DNA from: Pigoraptor vietnamica
Taxonomy: Eukaryota > Opisthokonta > Filasterea
NCBI GenBank assembly: GCA_943704525.1
Contig: CALSCQ010003115.1
Span: 1-18,293 of the forward strand
Direction: 5' to 3'
Length of the DNA stretch: 18,293 nucleotides
The stretch's first letter is position 1; each line of letters opens with the position of its first letter. Under the pieces are notes generated by a model. The model did no database searches. It had not been told where the DNA came from and worked only from the letters and a program-made list of their open reading frames with translations. Both the position numbers and the translations under genes were made by a program. Below, piece by piece: positions 16,801-18,293 of the stretch.

Positions 16801-16803
16801 TGA
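10856..16803 (+). CDS. RhoGEF (DH-PH) protein with 17 MORN repeats, 20 exons
   Basis: Predicted guanine nucleotide exchange factor for a Rho-family GTPase, tethered by MORN repeats. Exons: 10856-11422, 11574-11729, 11859-12050, 12197-12385, 12539-12646, 12778-12873, 12988-13059, 13212-13301, 13524-13728, 13818-13976, 14097-14164, 14270-14411, 14605-14678, 14834-14959, 15130-15267, 15387-15458, 15793-15858, 15964-16101, 16202-16471, 16600-16803; 1043 residues, all phases consistent (16 of 19 introns are phase 0). Residues 1-~280 are Pro/Ala/Ser-rich and probably disordered. The DH domain (~282-485) begins KIVWEMFTTERSYIKSL and contains the signature PVQRIPRYVLLLK (424-436). The PH domain (~497-597) has LREGTVCL, CVLFNDLLVFA and the C-terminal helix Trp586. 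From ~626 to ~1013 come 17 units of 22-23 residues, YxGxWxxxxxHGxGxxxxxxGxx, then an acidic end. DH-PH-MORN order recalls the core of Alsin (ALS2), but no RCC1 or VPS9 domain is present. Acceptors are mostly CAG; intron 8 ends TAG. Confidence 0.92.
15480..15717 (+). repeat. 33-bp minisatellite in an intron of the DH-PH-MORN gene
   Basis: Six complete 33-bp units start at 15480, 15513, 15546, 15579, 15612 and 15645; a seventh starting at 15678 keeps 26 bp and a degenerate GTGCACTCGGA follows. Each unit starts GTGCAC and ends GAGGGAGGC or GAGGGAAGC. Unit 3 has CACGTG for CACTTG. The array fills most of intron 16 (15459-15792). Because 33 is divisible by three and the intron is phase 0, the coding frame stays open through the array (11-residue unit SVHLGRMLREG or GVHLGRMLREG) until TGA at 15729-15731. 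Units abut without spacers, so this is not a CRISPR array. Confidence 0.95.
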
Positions 16804-17041
16804 GGGGCGGTTGGCCAATGAATGAACGACGTGTGTATTGTATGCAGTTGTATGTGGAATGCGATGTACGGACGCAGGCATCCCTCTCCCTCTTCCACAC
16901 ACGCCCGCACACTCAAAGGGGAGAGAGGAAAAACAACAGATCCCGACAGTCACGTGACCGTGTCCAAGTGAAGCAGCCGTGTGAGTATTACATCGGAACA
17001 CAATAATAACAGCAACGAGAAAGACTCCACAGACGCACGTC
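16804..17041 (+). promoter_or_regulatory. Spacer and likely FRG1 promoter
   Basis: This 238-bp gap separates the DH-PH-MORN stop from the FRG1 ATG and must hold a 3' UTR and the FRG1 promoter. It contains a CCAAT word (16814-16818) and a perfect palindromic E-box. No gene was recognised. Confidence 0.5.
16949..16958. promoter_or_regulatory. Palindromic E-box GTCACGTGAC
   Basis: The 10-bp perfect palindrome GTCACGTGAC lies 84 bp upstream of the FRG1 ATG. CACGTG with GT/AC flanks is the preferred site of bHLH-zip factors (USF, MITF/TFEB class) in systems where it has been studied. Its role here is inferred from sequence and position. Confidence 0.4.
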
Positions 17042-18122
17042 ATGGCAGACGCGTACGCCGTTCGCGGCGGAAAGCTCCGGCTGAAGGGCGATGAGGACCA
17101 CCAGTGGGTTGCTTTGCCTCCGTCACTTGATGAGCAGATCTGATTTCGTCGCCTCTCTCAGAAAGTGGATGCTGTCCGTGCCGAATTGAGTGCTGGTTTG
17201 TGCTTGAAGGAGTGAGGGGTTGACGGCGTGCGTTGCGTGGATGCGCAGAAAAAAGAAGAAGCGGAAGCGCAAGGAGGGATCGAGCAAGTCGGACGCCGTC
17301 CCGCTCAAGCACGGTGTGTGGACTGTGTTTGCTGTCTCGCAATTGGATGCCGTTGTCGTTTGTGTTTGTGTGCTGTGTGCGTGACTTAGTGTCACCTTTT
17401 TGGGGTGGAGTACTCGGCGTACGCACGCACACGCGCACTCTCTCATTCAACGCAAAGCACGCGCGAAGACCACAGGTGCCCATTCACGGCACTGTGCGCC
17501 GTCTCGCACGTCAGACGTATACACTTTCAGAGCGCGCTCACAACTCGCACGCAAATTGCCGATCTGAGAACGCCCGAGCGATCTCTTTTGTTGATATTTC
17601 TGCCGGATGTGCGGTTGACGTCGCTTTGGTACGCGCGCAGGCAAGTTCTGGAAAGTGCAGGGCGTCGAGCACCTCGTGGGTCAGGTGACCATTGAGACGT
17701 CGGGCGAAGGGCGCCTTCTCATGCTTGAGGAGGACGAGAGCATAGTCGCCGCGCTGATCCACGAAGAAGGTGAAGATGACATGGGCCTGTTGGGCGGCAT
17801 GCAGCAAGCGCATTTCGAACAAGTGCCAGTATTTATTTTGCTCTGTTTGTGAAAATGAGCGTGTGTTACGCGTGTTGAGAGAGGTCCGTTGACTTTGCTC
17901 TATGACTTGAGTGCGCCACACTCACGCGCGGCTGCGGGCGCAGAGGACAATCCCCCCAACGCCCTCGAGTGTTTCACGGCCATATCGCCGTCGCCAGGAC
18001 AGCTTTCCCTCAAGACGGTCACGGAGAAGTACGTAACGTGCGACAAGAAGGGCCACGTGACCGCCGACAGCGACGCAATCGGCCCGCGCGAGACATGGGA
18101 TGCCATTTCGGTGCCGGATGGG
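17042..18122 (+). CDS. FRG1: FRG1 homologue, first four exons (partial)
   Basis: FRG1 is a conserved nuclear/nucleolar protein with a fascin-like beta-trefoil, linked to RNA processing and actin binding. Exons: 17042-17103, 17249-17313, 17641-17769 and 17944-18122; 145 residues are visible, versus about 258 in human. The next donor (GTGAGT at 18123) leads out of the window, so the C-terminal part is missing only because the window ends. The start MADAYAVRGGKLRLKG parallels the FRG1 N-terminus. Exon 2 encodes a basic nuclear-localisation-type run (QKKKKRKRKEGSSK). Exon 3 starts the trefoil with GKFWKVQGVEHLVGQVTIE. Exon 4 contains CFTAISPSPGQLSLKT, KYVTCDKKGHV and the near-invariant SDAIGPRETW. 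Intron 3 uses an unusual donor, GTGAAG; reading through it would meet a stop at 17850-17852, so splicing there is required. It lies codirectionally downstream of the DH-PH-MORN gene with its own start. Confidence 0.93.
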
Positions 18123-18223
18123 GTGAGTTCGCGCGTCTGCGTCTCTTTTCGTCATGGCTCGCCAACGCCGGACGTGGCTATTCGCGTTGCGTTTCTTGTA
18201 CCGATGTCACATTTTTATCGCAT

Positions 18224-18240
18224 TCTCTCTCTCTCTCTCT

Positions 18241-18293
<53 letters not shown>
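18224..18293 (+). repeat. (CT)n microsatellite at the window end
   Basis: A CT dinucleotide run with one CCCTCCC interruption (18240-18247) fills the end of the window inside FRG1 intron 4. Read on the sense strand it is pyrimidine-rich, so it may belong to the polypyrimidine tract of the next acceptor, which is not in view. The run may also be what ended or broke an assembly here. Confidence 0.9.

Noticed and set aside
10856-16803. True Alsin (ALS2) orthologue
   Set aside because: No RCC1-like repeats precede the DH domain and no VPS9 domain follows the MORN array before the stop at 16801-16803, so only the core order is shared.

Overview
This is a GC-rich nuclear fragment from a eukaryote. 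Every multi-exon gene has short spliceosomal introns (about 90-330 nt, GT..AG), most donors read GTG rather than GTA, and (GT)n, (CT)n and poly(A/T) runs sit in introns and spacers. The gene set (Spt6, IF1, a Tim29-like protein, FRG1, and a DH-PH protein with MORN repeats) fits a compact-genome protist, probably an amorphean (amoebozoan or unicellular opisthokont relative). That placement is inferred from gene content and splice style only. Nothing looks prokaryotic, viral or mobile.

Layout, left to right. (1) A C22/A22 homopolymer edge, then the 3' end of a cytochrome P450 gene on + (67-633). (2) On -, a complete three-exon gene for the mitochondrial ATPase inhibitor IF1 (1031-1705). (3) A 792-bp divergent spacer with an AT-rich island, a CArG-box sequence and GT tracts. 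(4) On +, a complete 14-exon SPT6 gene (2498-9792; 1721 residues after splicing, close to the usual animal length). (5) On -, an intronless Tim29-like gene (10028-10525). (6) A 330-bp divergent spacer. (7) On +, a 20-exon gene (10856-16803; 1043 residues) with a disordered N-terminus, a RhoGEF DH domain, a PH domain and 17 MORN repeats. (8) On +, the first four exons of FRG1 (17042-18122), cut by the window end in a (CT)n-rich intron.

The exon models were built by hand. Each junction was placed at a GT..AG pair that keeps the reading frame and restores the expected family sequence, and all phases add up across SPT6, the DH-PH-MORN gene, IF1 and the visible part of FRG1. The genes do not form one pathway. 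SPT6 and FRG1 act in the nucleus (transcription elongation; RNA processing), IF1 and the Tim29-like protein act in mitochondria, and the DH-PH-MORN protein should act in small-GTPase signalling at membranes. Neighbours are convergent (P450/IF1, SPT6/Tim29), divergent (IF1/SPT6, Tim29/DH-PH-MORN) or codirectional (DH-PH-MORN/FRG1).

The most interesting items are the Alsin-like core (DH-PH-MORN) without Alsin's other domains, the recurrent intron position inside its MORN units, a 33-bp minisatellite in one of its introns that stays open in the coding frame, a Tim29-like gene outside animals, and a tandemly duplicated 5' splice site in SPT6. I found no convincing wholly new biological system.
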